DNA of 64,000 nucleotides, taken from assembly GCF_017741935.1 (NCBI RefSeq), contig NZ_JAGHMH010000007.1, forward strand, positions 124,001 to 188,000, written 5' to 3'. The notes beneath the pieces were generated by a model that was given only the letters and a program-made list of their open reading frames with translations, made no database searches and had not been told where the DNA came from. Position numbers and translations under genes: made by a program. Position 1 is the first letter of the stretch. Each line of letters starts with the position of its first letter. Source of the stretch: Rhizobium sp. 16-449-1b (lineage in GTDB: Bacteria > Pseudomonadota > Alphaproteobacteria > Rhizobiales > Rhizobiaceae). Shown here piece after piece: positions 53,956-62,750 of this stretch.

Positions 53956-54375
53956 TTATTCGTCCCGGTAGACTTTTTCACGACGCTCGTGGCGTTCTTG
54001 CGCTTCGATGGACAGCGTTGCGATCGGGCGAGCGTCGAGACGCTTGAGGCCGATCGGTTCACCGGTTTCCTCGCAATAGCCGTAAGTGCCTTCCTCAATA
54101 CGCTGCAGTGCGGCGTCGATCTTGGATATCAGCTTTCTCTGGCGGTCACGGGCGCGCAGCTCGATGGCTCTGTCCGTCTCGGACGACGCCCTGTCGGCGA
54201 GATCCGGATGGTTTGCGCTTTCCTCGGCAAGATGCTCGAGGGTTTCGCGCGCCTCTCTGAGGATGTCGTTCTTCCAGGCAATCAGCTTTGCCCTGAAATA
54301 GGCGCGCTGGTTACCGTTCATGAACTCTTCCTCTTCCGAGGGCACGTATTTGCTAAGATCGATCTTCTCACTCAA
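53956..54375 (-). CDS. dksA: DksA-type RNA polymerase-binding regulator, 139 aa
   Basis: DksA reaches into the RNA polymerase secondary channel and works with ppGpp. The coiled-coil tip keeps D-x-x-D-x-A (DLADRA). The zinc finger has lost three of its four Cys: GYCEETGEPIG and LSIEAQERHE where E. coli has CESCG and CIDC. This is a single-cysteine variant, which in other proteobacteria stays active without zinc. The TTG at 54375 was chosen because AGGAGA stands six bases upstream and family members begin SEKIDLSKYVPS. Confidence 0.9.
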   Translation of the reverse strand: MSEKIDLSKYVPSEEEEFMNGNQRAYFRAKLIAWKNDILREARETLEHLAEESANHPDLADRASSETDRAIELRARDRQRKLISKIDAALQRIEEGTYGYCEETGEPIGLKRLDARPIATLSIEAQERHERREKVYRDE

Positions 54376-54649
54376 CGCGATTCTCCTGAAGAACATCTCA
54401 TCTGGCGGCTGTATATCCCGACCACGGCGTTCGATTCAAGCCCAATCCGCTAGGTAAACACATTTTTAAATCTGTCACAATTTTGAGCTAACAGGCTATT
54501 TTTACGTCACTATTTTTTAAAGCCACCGTTTCAGCTTGCCAGCTGAAGTAGCAGCCGCCGTGCAACTTGCCCACTGGATTCCGCTCGCCGGTTGACGAGG
54601 ACACCGGGCTGGCGCTACTGAAATAGATCAATCGACCGGGGACTTTCCG

Positions 54650-55147
54650 ATGACCGCAATCGTGCCGCCGCCTTCCCGGATTTATCTTTTGAGACACGCC
54701 GAAGCGGCATTTCCCGCCCCCGGCCAGAGCGATTTCGACCGCCCGCTGAGCGAGCGCGGTTATGCCGCAGCCGAGATCCTGGCCGAAAACGCGGCCGACA
54801 AAAGCTACAAGCCGGATCTCGTCGTCAGCTCCACCGCCATACGCTGCCGCCAGACGGCGGACGCCGTGCACCGCGCGATGGGCGAAAACCTCGATATCCG
54901 CTTCGTCGACGCGCTTTATAACGCCACGCCCGAAATCTATCTCGATATTCTCGGCGCGCAGCAGGATATGGGCGCCGTCATGCTCGTCGGCCACAATCCC
55001 GTCATCGAGCAGACGCTCGAAGCGCTGATCGGCCACCAGCTGCTGGCGCAGGCGCTGCCGAACGGCTTTCCGCCGGGTGGTCTGGCCGTGCTCGATTTCG
55101 ACCAGGGCCGCAACAACTGGCGCCTGATCGACTTCATGATCGACTGA
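54650..55147 (+). CDS. sixA: SixA-type phosphohistidine phosphatase, 165 aa
   Basis: The RHA motif of the histidine phosphatase family is at residues 15-16 (YLLRHAEAA), with the second catalytic part in MLVGHNPVIE. SixA removes phosphate from HPt domains or phosphotransferase proteins. A chromosomal HPt protein and CckA are in the same window, but no direct link is shown. Length is normal. Confidence 0.85.
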   Translation: MTAIVPPPSRIYLLRHAEAAFPAPGQSDFDRPLSERGYAAAEILAENAADKSYKPDLVVSSTAIRCRQTADAVHRAMGENLDIRFVDALYNATPEIYLDILGAQQDMGAVMLVGHNPVIEQTLEALIGHQLLAQALPNGFPPGGLAVLDFDQGRNNWRLIDFMID

Positions 55148-55189
55148 CAGGCGCGCAACCTTCTTTTTCTTCGGCGTGCCGGTTCCTAT

Positions 55190-56695
55190 ATGGCGTCTAC
55201 CAGCAATCGGAATTTCGCCTTGCCGCCAAGCATGACATCCTTCACCGACGACGCGCGCATCGCCTTCGACACCCTGTCGGACCGCGCCTCCGGCCTCGTC
55301 AACCCGACGATCCGCCTAGGCGTCACCGGCCTGTCGCGGGCGGGCAAGACGGTTTTCATCTCCTCGCTGGTCCATAACCTGCTGCATGGCGGCCGCCTGC
55401 CCCTGTTCGAGGCCGTCCAGTCGGGCCGCGTCTCCGCCGTCCGGCTCGAAGAGCAGCCCGACGATAGCGTGCCGCGCTTCCAGTATGAGGATCACATCAA
55501 GGCGCTGGTGAAAGACCGCATCTGGCCCGATTCCACACGCGCAATCTCAGAGCTTCGCCTGACCATCGATTACCAGAGCGCCAGCGGCTGGAGCCGCTTT
55601 TTCTCGCCGGGAAGGCTCTCGATCGACATCGTCGATTATCCCGGCGAATGGCTGCTCGACCTGCCACTGCTGGCCAAGGACTACCGCACCTTCAGCGAAG
55701 AGACGATCGCGCTGGCCCGCACCGGCATCCGTACCGAGCTCTCCAGGCCATGGCTGGCGCTGACCGACGATTGCGACATCGCCGCCCCGGCGGACGAAAT
55801 GCGCGCCCGCGAGCTCGCCACTGCCTTCGCCGATTACCTCAAGGCCTGCAAGGCCGATGAGCGTTCCCTCTCGACTCTCCCACCCGGACGCTTCCTTCTG
55901 CCCGGCGATCTCGACGGCTCGCCGGCGCTGACCTTCGCGCCGCTGGTGCTGCCGCCGACAGGAAAGCCCGAAAAGGGATCACTCTGGGCAATGATGGAGC
56001 GGCGCTACGAGGCCTACAAGTCCGTGGTCGTCAAGCCGTTCTTCCGCGAGCATTTCTCCCGCATCGACCGCCAGATTGTCCTTGTCGACGCGCTGCAGGC
56101 GATCAATCGCGGCCCTGAGGCCGTGCAGGATCTGGAGCGCGCGCTGACGGACGTGCTCGCCTGCTTCCGCCCCGGCACGAACTCGCTGCTGTCGTCGCTG
56201 CTCGGCCGCCGCATCGACCGCGTTCTCGTCGCCGCCACCAAGGCCGATCACCTGCATCACGAAAGCCACCACCGCCTCGACGCCCTGACACGTCGCCTCG
56301 TTGACCGCGCCATCCAGCGCATCGGCATGGCGGGCGCCGGCATCGATGTCATGGCGCTTGCCTCTGTGCGGGCAACGCGCGAGGCGACCGTCAAGCGCGA
56401 CGGTCACGAGCTGCCCGTCATCGTCGGCACGCCGATCGAGGGTGAAACAATTTCTGGCGAAACCTTCGACGGCATCCGCAAGACCGCGATCTTCCCCGGC
56501 GACCTGCCCGAGGATCCCTCCGCCCTCTTTGCAAGCATCGAATCGGGCGACGAGAATGTGCAACTGCCAGACGTGAACGTCGTCCGCTTTCGTCCGCCGA
56601 GCCTTGAGGAGACCGGCGGCGGCATCAAGCTGTCGGTGCCGCACATCCGGCTCGACCGGGCCATGCAGTTTCTGTTCGGAGATCGCCTCGCATGA
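55190..56695 (+). CDS. YcjX-family GTPase-like protein (DUF463), 501 aa
   Basis: A P-loop lies near residues 44-53 (GVTGLSRAGKTVF), with the family stretch IVDYPGEWLLDLPLL and VAATKADHLHHE as the base-recognition motif. YcjX proteins are stress-related GTPases; the partner membrane protein YcjF is usually encoded next, and it is here. An ATG at 55232 is an alternative start. The stop overlaps the next ATG. Confidence 0.9.
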   Translation: MASTSNRNFALPPSMTSFTDDARIAFDTLSDRASGLVNPTIRLGVTGLSRAGKTVFISSLVHNLLHGGRLPLFEAVQSGRVSAVRLEEQPDDSVPRFQYEDHIKALVKDRIWPDSTRAISELRLTIDYQSASGWSRFFSPGRLSIDIVDYPGEWLLDLPLLAKDYRTFSEETIALARTGIRTELSRPWLALTDDCDIAAPADEMRARELATAFADYLKACKADERSLSTLPPGRFLLPGDLDGSPALTFAPLVLPPTGKPEKGSLWAMMERRYEAYKSVVVKPFFREHFSRIDRQIVLVDALQAINRGPEAVQDLERALTDVLACFRPGTNSLLSSLLGRRIDRVLVAATKADHLHHESHHRLDALTRRLVDRAIQRIGMAGAGIDVMALASVRATREATVKRDGHELPVIVGTPIEGETISGETFDGIRKTAIFPGDLPEDPSALFASIESGDENVQLPDVNVVRFRPPSLEETGGGIKLSVPHIRLDRAMQFLFGDRLA

Positions 56696-57789
56696 TCAAG
56701 CCGCCCGCCGACCAGCCTCCGCGCCGCGCGCCTGCGGCCTTCGCCTATGAGGACGAGCGCGAGCAGCAGATACCGGAGGCCAAAGCCGGCCGACCGAACA
56801 CGGAGCCCCGCAAGCCGGCCGCCTTCTCGGGCGAGATCACGCTGACACCGGACGAAGAGGACCCCTTCATCAATCCGGACAAGGACCTTCCGGCCCTGCC
56901 CGTCGCCCAGCCCCGCAAACGGGGCACTTCCTTCGGCAAGATCGCGCTTGGTGCTTTTGGCGTGCTGTTCTCGCTCGCCTTCGGGCTCTGGACCGACAGC
57001 CTGATCCGCAACCTCTTCAGCCGCGCCGATTGGCTGGGCTACACAGCGCTTGCCGCGGTCGGCATCGGCATCCTTGCTGTGATCGCCATCGTCGTCAGGG
57101 AGACCGCTGGCATGATGCGGCTGGCTGCGGTGCAAACGATCAAGGCCGAGGCGGAAGCGGCGATCCTGGAGACCAAGCCCGCCAAGGCGCGTGCGCTCGT
57201 CAAGAGCCTAGAGCATCTTCTATCCAACAAGCCGGAGACCGCGCGCGGTCGCGCCACGCTGAAGGCGGCCGAAACCGATATCATAGACGCCCCGCATCTG
57301 GTGGCGCTTGCAGAACGCGAACTGCTTGCCCCACTCGACCGACAGGCCCGCAGCCTCATCCTCAATGCCTCCAAACGCGTCTCGGTCGTCACCGCCGTCA
57401 GCCCGCGCGCCATCGTCGACCTGCTCTACGTTCTCTACGAGGCCGCCAAACTCATTCGCGCCATGGCCGATCTTTATGGCGGCCGGCCCGGCACATTCGG
57501 CATGCTGCGGCTGATGCGCGACGTTCTCGCCCATCTCGCCGTCACCGGCTCCATCGCCGTCGGCGACAGCCTCGTCCAGCAGGTTCTCGGTCATGGCCTG
57601 GCATCAAGGCTCTCGGCGCGCCTCGGCGAAGGCGTGATCAACGGGCTGATGACCGCCCGCATCGGTATCGCCGCCATGGACCTCTGCCGCCCGCTGACGT
57701 TCCGTGCCCTGAAGCGCCCGGGAATCGGTGACTTCATCGGCGACCTCACGCCATCGATGACGAAGAGTGATAGCAACGGGCGGAATTGA
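56692..57789 (+). CDS. YcjF-family membrane protein (TIGR01620/DUF697), 365 aa
   Basis: After a Pro-rich cytoplasmic part, two membrane spans occur near residues 85-102 and 112-132. A long helical DUF697 region follows, with AKLIRAMADLYGGRPGTFG and MTARIGIAAMDLCRPL. It overlaps ycjX by four bases, so the two are made together. In E. coli the pair is under phage-shock control; no PspF or sigma-54 site was recognised here. Confidence 0.88.
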   Translation: MIKPPADQPPRRAPAAFAYEDEREQQIPEAKAGRPNTEPRKPAAFSGEITLTPDEEDPFINPDKDLPALPVAQPRKRGTSFGKIALGAFGVLFSLAFGLWTDSLIRNLFSRADWLGYTALAAVGIGILAVIAIVVRETAGMMRLAAVQTIKAEAEAAILETKPAKARALVKSLEHLLSNKPETARGRATLKAAETDIIDAPHLVALAERELLAPLDRQARSLILNASKRVSVVTAVSPRAIVDLLYVLYEAAKLIRAMADLYGGRPGTFGMLRLMRDVLAHLAVTGSIAVGDSLVQQVLGHGLASRLSARLGEGVINGLMTARIGIAAMDLCRPLTFRALKRPGIGDFIGDLTPSMTKSDSNGRN

Positions 57790-57993
57790 GCCGAGATCCG
57801 TAAACCATTCGCTCCAACCAGTCGACTTCAGGAATATGATGCGATTCAATAGCTTACGTGAGACAGGCCAGCGCGCGTCCGGCACCAAAAAGGCCGCAAA
57901 TGCGGCGTTTTCACCCCATTAGAAACCAAGCATTAACCATTTTTCGGCAAAACTTGGCACCAGTTAAGCGATATGGTTCGCCAAGGAAAATCC

Positions 57994-58542
57994 ATGTACT
58001 CGCGAAAGTTTCTCTATCTCTTCGGTCTCGCGGCAATCGCCCTGTCGCCTTTTGCCGAAACGGCTCCAGCAGCCACCGCCGCCACGCGTGACAAGGCATT
58101 CTTCGAATCCGTCGCTGGCTCCTGGAGAGGTCCGGGCGAAATCGTCGCCGGCAAGTACAAGGGCACCAAGTTCACCTGCAACCTGATCGGCGAGCCCGTC
58201 ACCGACGGGACCGGCGTGAAGCTCGACGGCAGCTGCCGCGTCGGCGTCTTCAAGCAGCCGATGAGCGCGCTGATCACCCAGTCTGGCAACAGCTACAAGG
58301 GCAAGTTCCTCGACGGCGCCGCCGGCAAGGGGCTTGACGTCGTCTCCGGCACTGTCACGGAAGACACCGTCGTGGTCGGCCTCAACCGCGCCAAGCTCAA
58401 CGGCGCGATGATCGCCCGCGTCCGCGACGACAAGACGATGAACGTCACGGTTTCGGTCAAGGTCGAAAGCCAGATGATCCCGGTGATCGGCCTGACCCTG
58501 TCCCGCCAGGTCGACGAAATGACCGTCGGCTCGGTCGAATAA
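57994..58542 (+). CDS. Periplasmic hypothetical protein, 182 aa
   Basis: A signal peptide of about 27 residues (MYSRKFLYLFGLAAIALSPF) predicts export. The mature protein is strand-rich (SWRGPGEIVAGKYKGTKFTC, KLDGSCRVG) and may be a small barrel; it has two Cys that could pair. No family function is known to me. ATG 57994 follows AAGGAAAA. A two-way terminator follows before the fol genes. Confidence 0.6.
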   Translation: MYSRKFLYLFGLAAIALSPFAETAPAATAATRDKAFFESVAGSWRGPGEIVAGKYKGTKFTCNLIGEPVTDGTGVKLDGSCRVGVFKQPMSALITQSGNSYKGKFLDGAAGKGLDVVSGTVTEDTVVVGLNRAKLNGAMIARVRDDKTMNVTVSVKVESQMIPVIGLTLSRQVDEMTVGSVE

Positions 58543-58569
58543 TCAATAGAGACAAATGAAACACACGAC

Positions 58570-58597
58570 GAAGCGGCCCAACGGCCGCTTCTTTCGT
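58570..58597. terminator. Terminator between the periplasmic protein gene and folK
   Basis: AAGCGGCC (58571-58578) and GGCCGCTT (58583-58590) form an 8-bp stem with a CAAC loop, extended by a G-C pair, followed by CTTTCGTTT. Confidence 0.8.
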
Positions 58598-58598
58598 T

Positions 58599-59108
58599 TC
58601 AGGCGCCACGCCACCAATCCATGCTCTGATCGGCAACCTCGATCCCCTGGATATCGGCGCGAGCCAGCCAGTCGCGAACCGCGACACCCTTGACGATCAG
58701 GTCGGGCGCGAAGTCGGCAAGCGGCATCAGCACGAAGCCGCGATCCGTCATCCGGGGATGCGGGAGCTCCAGCCTCGGCGCATCCTGGCTGATATCGTTG
58801 TAGGTCAACACATCGATATCGAGCGTGCGCGGCCCCCAGCGCTCGATGCGCTCCCGCTTCATGCCGCGCTCTATGTCGAGGCAGACATCGAGCAGCGCTT
58901 CCGGCTGAAGCGACGTCGCCACGTCGGCGCAGCAATTGAAGAAGAACGACTGATCCGTCTTGCCCCAGGGCGGTGTGCGATAAAGCCGGGAGACCGCGAC
59001 GACGCGGCAATCCGCCCGCGCGTCCAACGCCTTGAGCGCCTGCGCCATGGAGTGGACGGGATCGCCGATATTGCCGCCAAGCCCAAGCGTGGCGGTCTCA
59101 AAAGCCAT
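58599..59108 (-). CDS. folK: 6-hydroxymethyl-dihydropterin diphosphokinase (HPPK)
   Basis: FolK adds pyrophosphate to hydroxymethyl-dihydropterin in folate synthesis. Seen are LGGNIGDPVHSMAQALKALD near the start, the RTPPWGKTDQSFFFN strand and RWGPRTLDIDVLTYND. ATG 59108 is one base past the folB stop. A TTG at 59117 is the other candidate start. It is the last gene of folP-folB-folK. Confidence 0.95.
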   Translation of the reverse strand: MAFETATLGLGGNIGDPVHSMAQALKALDARADCRVVAVSRLYRTPPWGKTDQSFFFNCCADVATSLQPEALLDVCLDIERGMKRERIERWGPRTLDIDVLTYNDISQDAPRLELPHPRMTDRGFVLMPLADFAPDLIVKGVAVRDWLARADIQGIEVADQSMDWWRGA

Positions 59109-59109
59109 G

Positions 59110-59478
59110 TCAGACAAAATGTTCGACGCTCACCTGGACGAAATCAAGCACGCCTGGAACCGGCGCGTTCGGCTTGCGGACGGTAATCTTCGCCCGCTTG
59201 ATCTGCGGGAATTTCTGACAGAGCCCCTTGGCGATATCGAGCGCCAAGGCTTCGATGAGATAGCGTCGCTTGCCGGTGACGATCTCCTCGATGACGGTGA
59301 AGGCGATGCCGTAATTGACGGTATCATCGATCGAATCCGTCTCCAGCGCGGTGCCGGTCACGACATCGAGCTCGGCATCGACAAAGAAACGCTGTCCCAG
59401 AAACTCCTCTTCGTCGTGAACGCCGTGGCGGGCGAAGAAGGCGCAGTTCTGCAGGGTGATGGTGTAGGTGGTGCTCAT
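59110..59478 (-). CDS. folB: Dihydroneopterin aldolase
   Basis: FolB converts dihydroneopterin to hydroxymethyl-dihydropterin. The 122-aa protein has ARHGVHDEEEFLGQRFFVD and DDTVNYGIAFTVIEEIV, with the YLIEALALDIA helix carrying the catalytic Glu. ATG 59478 overlaps the folP stop (ATGA). Length is normal. Confidence 0.95.
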   Translation of the reverse strand: MSTTYTITLQNCAFFARHGVHDEEEFLGQRFFVDAELDVVTGTALETDSIDDTVNYGIAFTVIEEIVTGKRRYLIEALALDIAKGLCQKFPQIKRAKITVRKPNAPVPGVLDFVQVSVEHFV

Positions 59479-60347
59479 AACGTGCCCTTCCGCTCGAATG
59501 CGTCGCGTGCCTTCAGCATAGCATCAGTCACGGCAAGTGCGTCCCTGTTGATTGCGACATCGTGTACCCGAAAAATCGCGGCGCCCTTCAGTCTCAAAAG
59601 CACGCTAGTGGCGGCCGTGCCGGCATCGCGATCGGCCGCCTCGCGGCCCGTGACCGCGCCGACGAAACGCTTGCGCGACGTGCCGGCCAGGATCGGAAAG
59701 CCAAGACGCTGAAGCTCGTCGCAACGCGCCATCAGTTCGAGGTTTTCATCCGTATCCTTGGCAAAGCCGAAACCGGGATCGAGAACGATGCGGTCCCGCA
59801 CCACGCCGGCGCGTCCGGCGATCTCGAGAGACCGCTCCAGGAACAGGAATTGATCGGCGATGACATCATCCAGCTTGTCGCGGTCGCGCCCAGTGTGCAT
59901 CACGCAGAGCCCCGCGCCGGTCCTGGCCGCGATATCGGCGATATCAGGCTCCTTCTGCAGCCCGAAGACATCGTTGACGATATGCGCACCGGCCTCGACG
60001 GCAAGGCGGGCGGTCTCGGCGCGATAGGTGTCGATGGAAATCAGCGCCTCGGTCTTGCCGCGCAGCGCCTCGATGACGGGCAGCACTCGCGCCTGCTCTT
60101 CACGCGCATCGACGCTCTCGGCATCCGGCCGCGTGGATTCGCCGCCGATATCGATAATGCCGGCACCGGCCTCGACCGCATCAAGCGCATGCGCCACGGC
60201 CTTGTCGACGCTGTCGTAGCGACCGCCGTCGGAAAAAGAGTCCGGCGTGACGTTGACGATCGCCATGATGACCGCGGTCGAGCCGAGCTCAATCTCGCGG
60301 CCGTGCCCGACGCGCCAGAAACTGCTGCCAAGCTTTGCCACCTGCAT
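59475..60347 (-). CDS. folP: Dihydropteroate synthase
   Basis: FolP joins p-aminobenzoate to the pterin and is the sulfonamide target. The signature MAIVNVTPDSFSDGGRY is near residue 28, GGESTRPDAESVD follows, and DPGFGFAKDTDENLELM is in the middle. 290 aa is normal. It heads the three-gene folate operon. A type II DHFR-like domain lies 50 kb away in the phage element, the only other folate-linked gene seen. Confidence 0.95.
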   Translation of the reverse strand: MQVAKLGSSFWRVGHGREIELGSTAVIMAIVNVTPDSFSDGGRYDSVDKAVAHALDAVEAGAGIIDIGGESTRPDAESVDAREEQARVLPVIEALRGKTEALISIDTYRAETARLAVEAGAHIVNDVFGLQKEPDIADIAARTGAGLCVMHTGRDRDKLDDVIADQFLFLERSLEIAGRAGVVRDRIVLDPGFGFAKDTDENLELMARCDELQRLGFPILAGTSRKRFVGAVTGREAADRDAGTAATSVLLRLKGAAIFRVHDVAINRDALAVTDAMLKARDAFERKGTL

Positions 60348-60425
60348 TCATCCTATCGATCGAAAAAACAGCGTCATCATATTGCGCTAGCGGTGGCTAT
60401 GCCCCAAGCTCCCGCAAACTTCAAC

Positions 60426-61067
60426 ATGAGTATTTGCAGAATGCCGTCCGTGTCGCGTTATATGCCGCTCCTCCTCGCCATTTCCGTCTCGCTGTCCGCT
60501 GGCTATCCCGCAAGCGCCGCCGTGGTGGCCACCAAGAGCTATTCCTATTTCAACATCAAAGGCAAAACCGCCGACGAACTGGACGAGCAGCTGAGCACGC
60601 GCGGCCCGACGGCCAACGGCTCGTCGGCCCGCCACCCCGGCGCCACCAAGATCCGCTTCGGCGGCGATGCGACCTATGTCGAGGAAAACGGTCGCTGCCG
60701 CGTCAGCACCGCACGCGTCACCGTGCATACGCAGATCATCCTGCCGCGCTGGAACAATCGTCGAGGTGCCAGCCCCGAGCTGTCGATGATCTGGGACACG
60801 CTGTCGAGCGACATCAAGCGGCATGAGGAACGCCATGCCGAGATCGCCCGAACCCAGGCGCGCAACATGGAACGAAAGATCCTGGCACTCCCCTCGCAGC
60901 CCAATTGCGAAGCCATGCAGGAGCTGGTGACGGAGGTATCGACGCGGGGAATTGCCGAGCACGACAGGCTGCAGGCGCGATTCGATCAGGTCGAGGCGGT
61001 CAACTTCCAGAAGCGCATGCTGCGCCTCCTCAACAACCGCCTGAAACCATCGGGCGGCGAAAAATAG
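60426..61067 (+). CDS. DUF922-type secreted protein with HExxH motif, 213 aa
   Basis: A signal-like hydrophobic stretch (MPLLLAISVSLSAGYPASA) predicts export. The mature part has SYSYFNIKGKTADELDEQL, typical of DUF922, and the metalloprotease-like motif HEERH. Family members are annotated as putative zinc proteases; activity is not shown. The start is uncertain: ATG codons at 60399, 60426, 60441 and 60462 are in frame, and none has a strong ribosome site. Confidence 0.7.
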   Translation: MSICRMPSVSRYMPLLLAISVSLSAGYPASAAVVATKSYSYFNIKGKTADELDEQLSTRGPTANGSSARHPGATKIRFGGDATYVEENGRCRVSTARVTVHTQIILPRWNNRRGASPELSMIWDTLSSDIKRHEERHAEIARTQARNMERKILALPSQPNCEAMQELVTEVSTRGIAEHDRLQARFDQVEAVNFQKRMLRLLNNRLKPSGGEK

Positions 61068-61199
61068 CTGATTCTCAGGCGAAAATCGACGACTGAACAT
61101 TAGCCGCGCAATGAAAATTGTGCGAAACCGGCACGGCCCCAGCCAATGAATGGTAATTTCTCACCATAGATTTGTGAAACACAACGCGCTAATATTCAG

Positions 61200-61345
61200 T
61201 CATTCGAAAGTTCAGGTCCGTTAGCCGGGACTTTCGTTTTCTGGGTTCTCCTGGCGCGTTGCGAAGCCGCGGTCGATCCTCCCTTGGCCGTAGGTAATGC
61301 GCCTACCTCGCCTCGCTCGTCACATCGGCAAGCGAGGCTTTTTTT
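61200..61345 (+). ncRNA. Candidate structured small RNA or long 3' UTR with terminator
   Basis: This 315-bp gap has no gene on either strand. CGAAAGT and ACTTTCG, near 61205 and 61231, can pair around an inner GTCC/GGAC stem. GTAGG and CCTAC pair near 61290-61305. The end is a clear terminator: GCCTCGCT (61310-61317) with AGCGAGGC (61331-61338), then seven T. No promoter was found, so it may be the 3' end of the DUF922 transcript. It does not match 6S, tmRNA or SRP RNA as I recall them. Confidence 0.45.
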
Positions 61346-61382
61346 GGCCGATTCATCCTCGGGAGGACTATGCTTCGGAGAA

Positions 61383-61703
61383 TTAAGCCTGGCGTTCCGG
61401 CACGTGCACGGTCAGCCCGTCCAGCGCCGCCTTCATGCGGATCTGACAGGAGAGACGCGAGGTCGGGCGAACGTCGAAGGCGAAATCGAGCATGTCTTCT
61501 TCCATCGCTTCGGGCGGACCGACGCGCTCGGTCCACTCCTCGTCGACGTAGACATGACAGGTCGCGCAAGCGCAGGCGCCGCCACATTCGGCTTCGATGC
61601 CCGGCACGGAGTTGCGCACGGCGTTTTCCATGACGGTCGATCCCTGATCGACATCAAGATCGAAGCGCGTACCGTCGAAAGCGACAATGGTCAGTTTGGG
61701 CAT
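61383..61703 (-). CDS. 2Fe-2S ferredoxin, adrenodoxin type, 106 aa
   Basis: Cluster ligands are Cys40, Cys46, Cys49 and Cys86 in the C-x5-C-x2-C...C pattern, with an extra Cys44. The sequence [19 protein letters not shown] is typical of adrenodoxin/Fdx proteins that give electrons to P450 enzymes or Fe-S assembly. No Isc or P450 genes are adjacent, so the partner is unknown. Confidence 0.93.
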   Translation of the reverse strand: MPKLTIVAFDGTRFDLDVDQGSTVMENAVRNSVPGIEAECGGACACATCHVYVDEEWTERVGPPEAMEEDMLDFAFDVRPTSRLSCQIRMKAALDGLTVHVPERQA

Positions 61704-61848
61704 GGTGTTTTCCGGTGATCATCAATGGGATGGGTTTGGATTTTTACTTCCAACAATTACGCGAGGCAGTCAACAACGACCGCCCTTGCGCTCTTCATTC
61801 CAGATTTGGAAGCGACACGCTTGTCAGATTGCGCCACGGCAAGAGCAA

Positions 61849-61885
61849 TAAAAAGACCCGTTGCTCCGCAATGGTGCAACGGGTC
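61849..61885 (-). terminator. Terminator of the HPt gene
   Basis: GACCCGTTGC (61855-61864) and GCAACGGGTC (61876-61885) form a perfect 10-bp stem; on the minus strand five T follow. Confidence 0.88.
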
Positions 61886-61918
61886 CCATGATCGAACACC
61901 TGATGGCGTCATTGCCGC

Positions 61919-62287
61919 CTAGCGGCAAAGCTTCAGGATGAAATTCTCCGCCTCGATGACAGCAACGCCGACGGCGGCCATGTTCGAAGCATCGCCGCAA
62001 TTGCCCTCAAGCGCTTCGGCGGCATCGCGCACGCGGAAGGCGCCGACGGCGCTTGCCGCACCCTTGAGCTTGTGGGCGGCTGCGACGATCGCCTTGCCGT
62101 CGCCGGAAGACATGTCGTGCAGGCAGGCGCGCGCCTGGCGCGCGAACATCTGCAGGACTTCAAGTTCAAGCGCCTTGTCGCCCATCGTCTGGTTGGCCAG
62201 GTGAACAAGGTCGACCGGCCGCTGTTGCGAGGGCACCTGTCCCTTGCCATGATCTGGCGCCGCGAACGCAATACTGACTGCTGCCAT
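61919..62287 (-). CDS. HPt-domain phosphotransfer protein, 122 aa
   Basis: The phospho-acceptor is His72 in AAHKLKGAASAVGA, within a four-helix bundle typical of monomeric HPt proteins. Such proteins carry phosphate between hybrid kinases and response regulators. It is divergent from the giant coiled-coil gene with a region rich in CtrA-type TTAA sites between them. It is too short and of the wrong kind for ChpT. Cognate partners are unknown. Confidence 0.85.
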   Translation of the reverse strand: MAAVSIAFAAPDHGKGQVPSQQRPVDLVHLANQTMGDKALELEVLQMFARQARACLHDMSSGDGKAIVAAAHKLKGAASAVGAFRVRDAAEALEGNCGDASNMAAVGVAVIEAENFILKLCR

Positions 62288-62750
62288 ATGCCAATTCTCC
62301 CGTCTTAGGTCCCGCCGTTTGAATGATGTTGCGGGGGCGCAGTGCCAATCGCGTTAAATTCGGGCGCAATCAGGGCGAATTTCTCGTCATATGGTTAACG
62401 CCCGTCAAACACTTCTAACACATTGGATTTCAAGGCCGCGCTGGCGTTAATTCGGGTTAATCAAGCGTTAATAACTCGGCATTTGACCGAAGGCGTTAAT
62501 TGTCTAGCAGGCCCGGATGTGTCACTACGATACGACTGGGAGAGCTGGGTTGTGGAAGCCTTTGCTCGCCAAGTGGATAATGGTAATGTTTTGATACCGT
62601 AAGTGTGCGAAAGCAGCTATCCACTCTGAAATGACATACTTATCCGCTCTACGAATTTTGGGCGGACAGGTTCAGAGGCAAGGTTTGTTCGGGTGACGCG
62701 GAAACCCGAATGCGTAGTAAACCGGCTGAGATGTAACGAGGCGTAACGGA
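62288..62750. promoter_or_regulatory. 463-bp divergent intergenic region with CtrA-type sites
   Basis: TTAATCAAGCGTTAA at 62457-62471 is a perfect TTAA-N7-TTAA CtrA box. Further TTAA half-sites occur at 62354-62357, 62395-62398, 62447-62450 and 62496-62499. No gene or other repeat was recognised. Control of the long coiled-coil gene, the HPt gene or both by CtrA is suggested. Confidence 0.5.
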
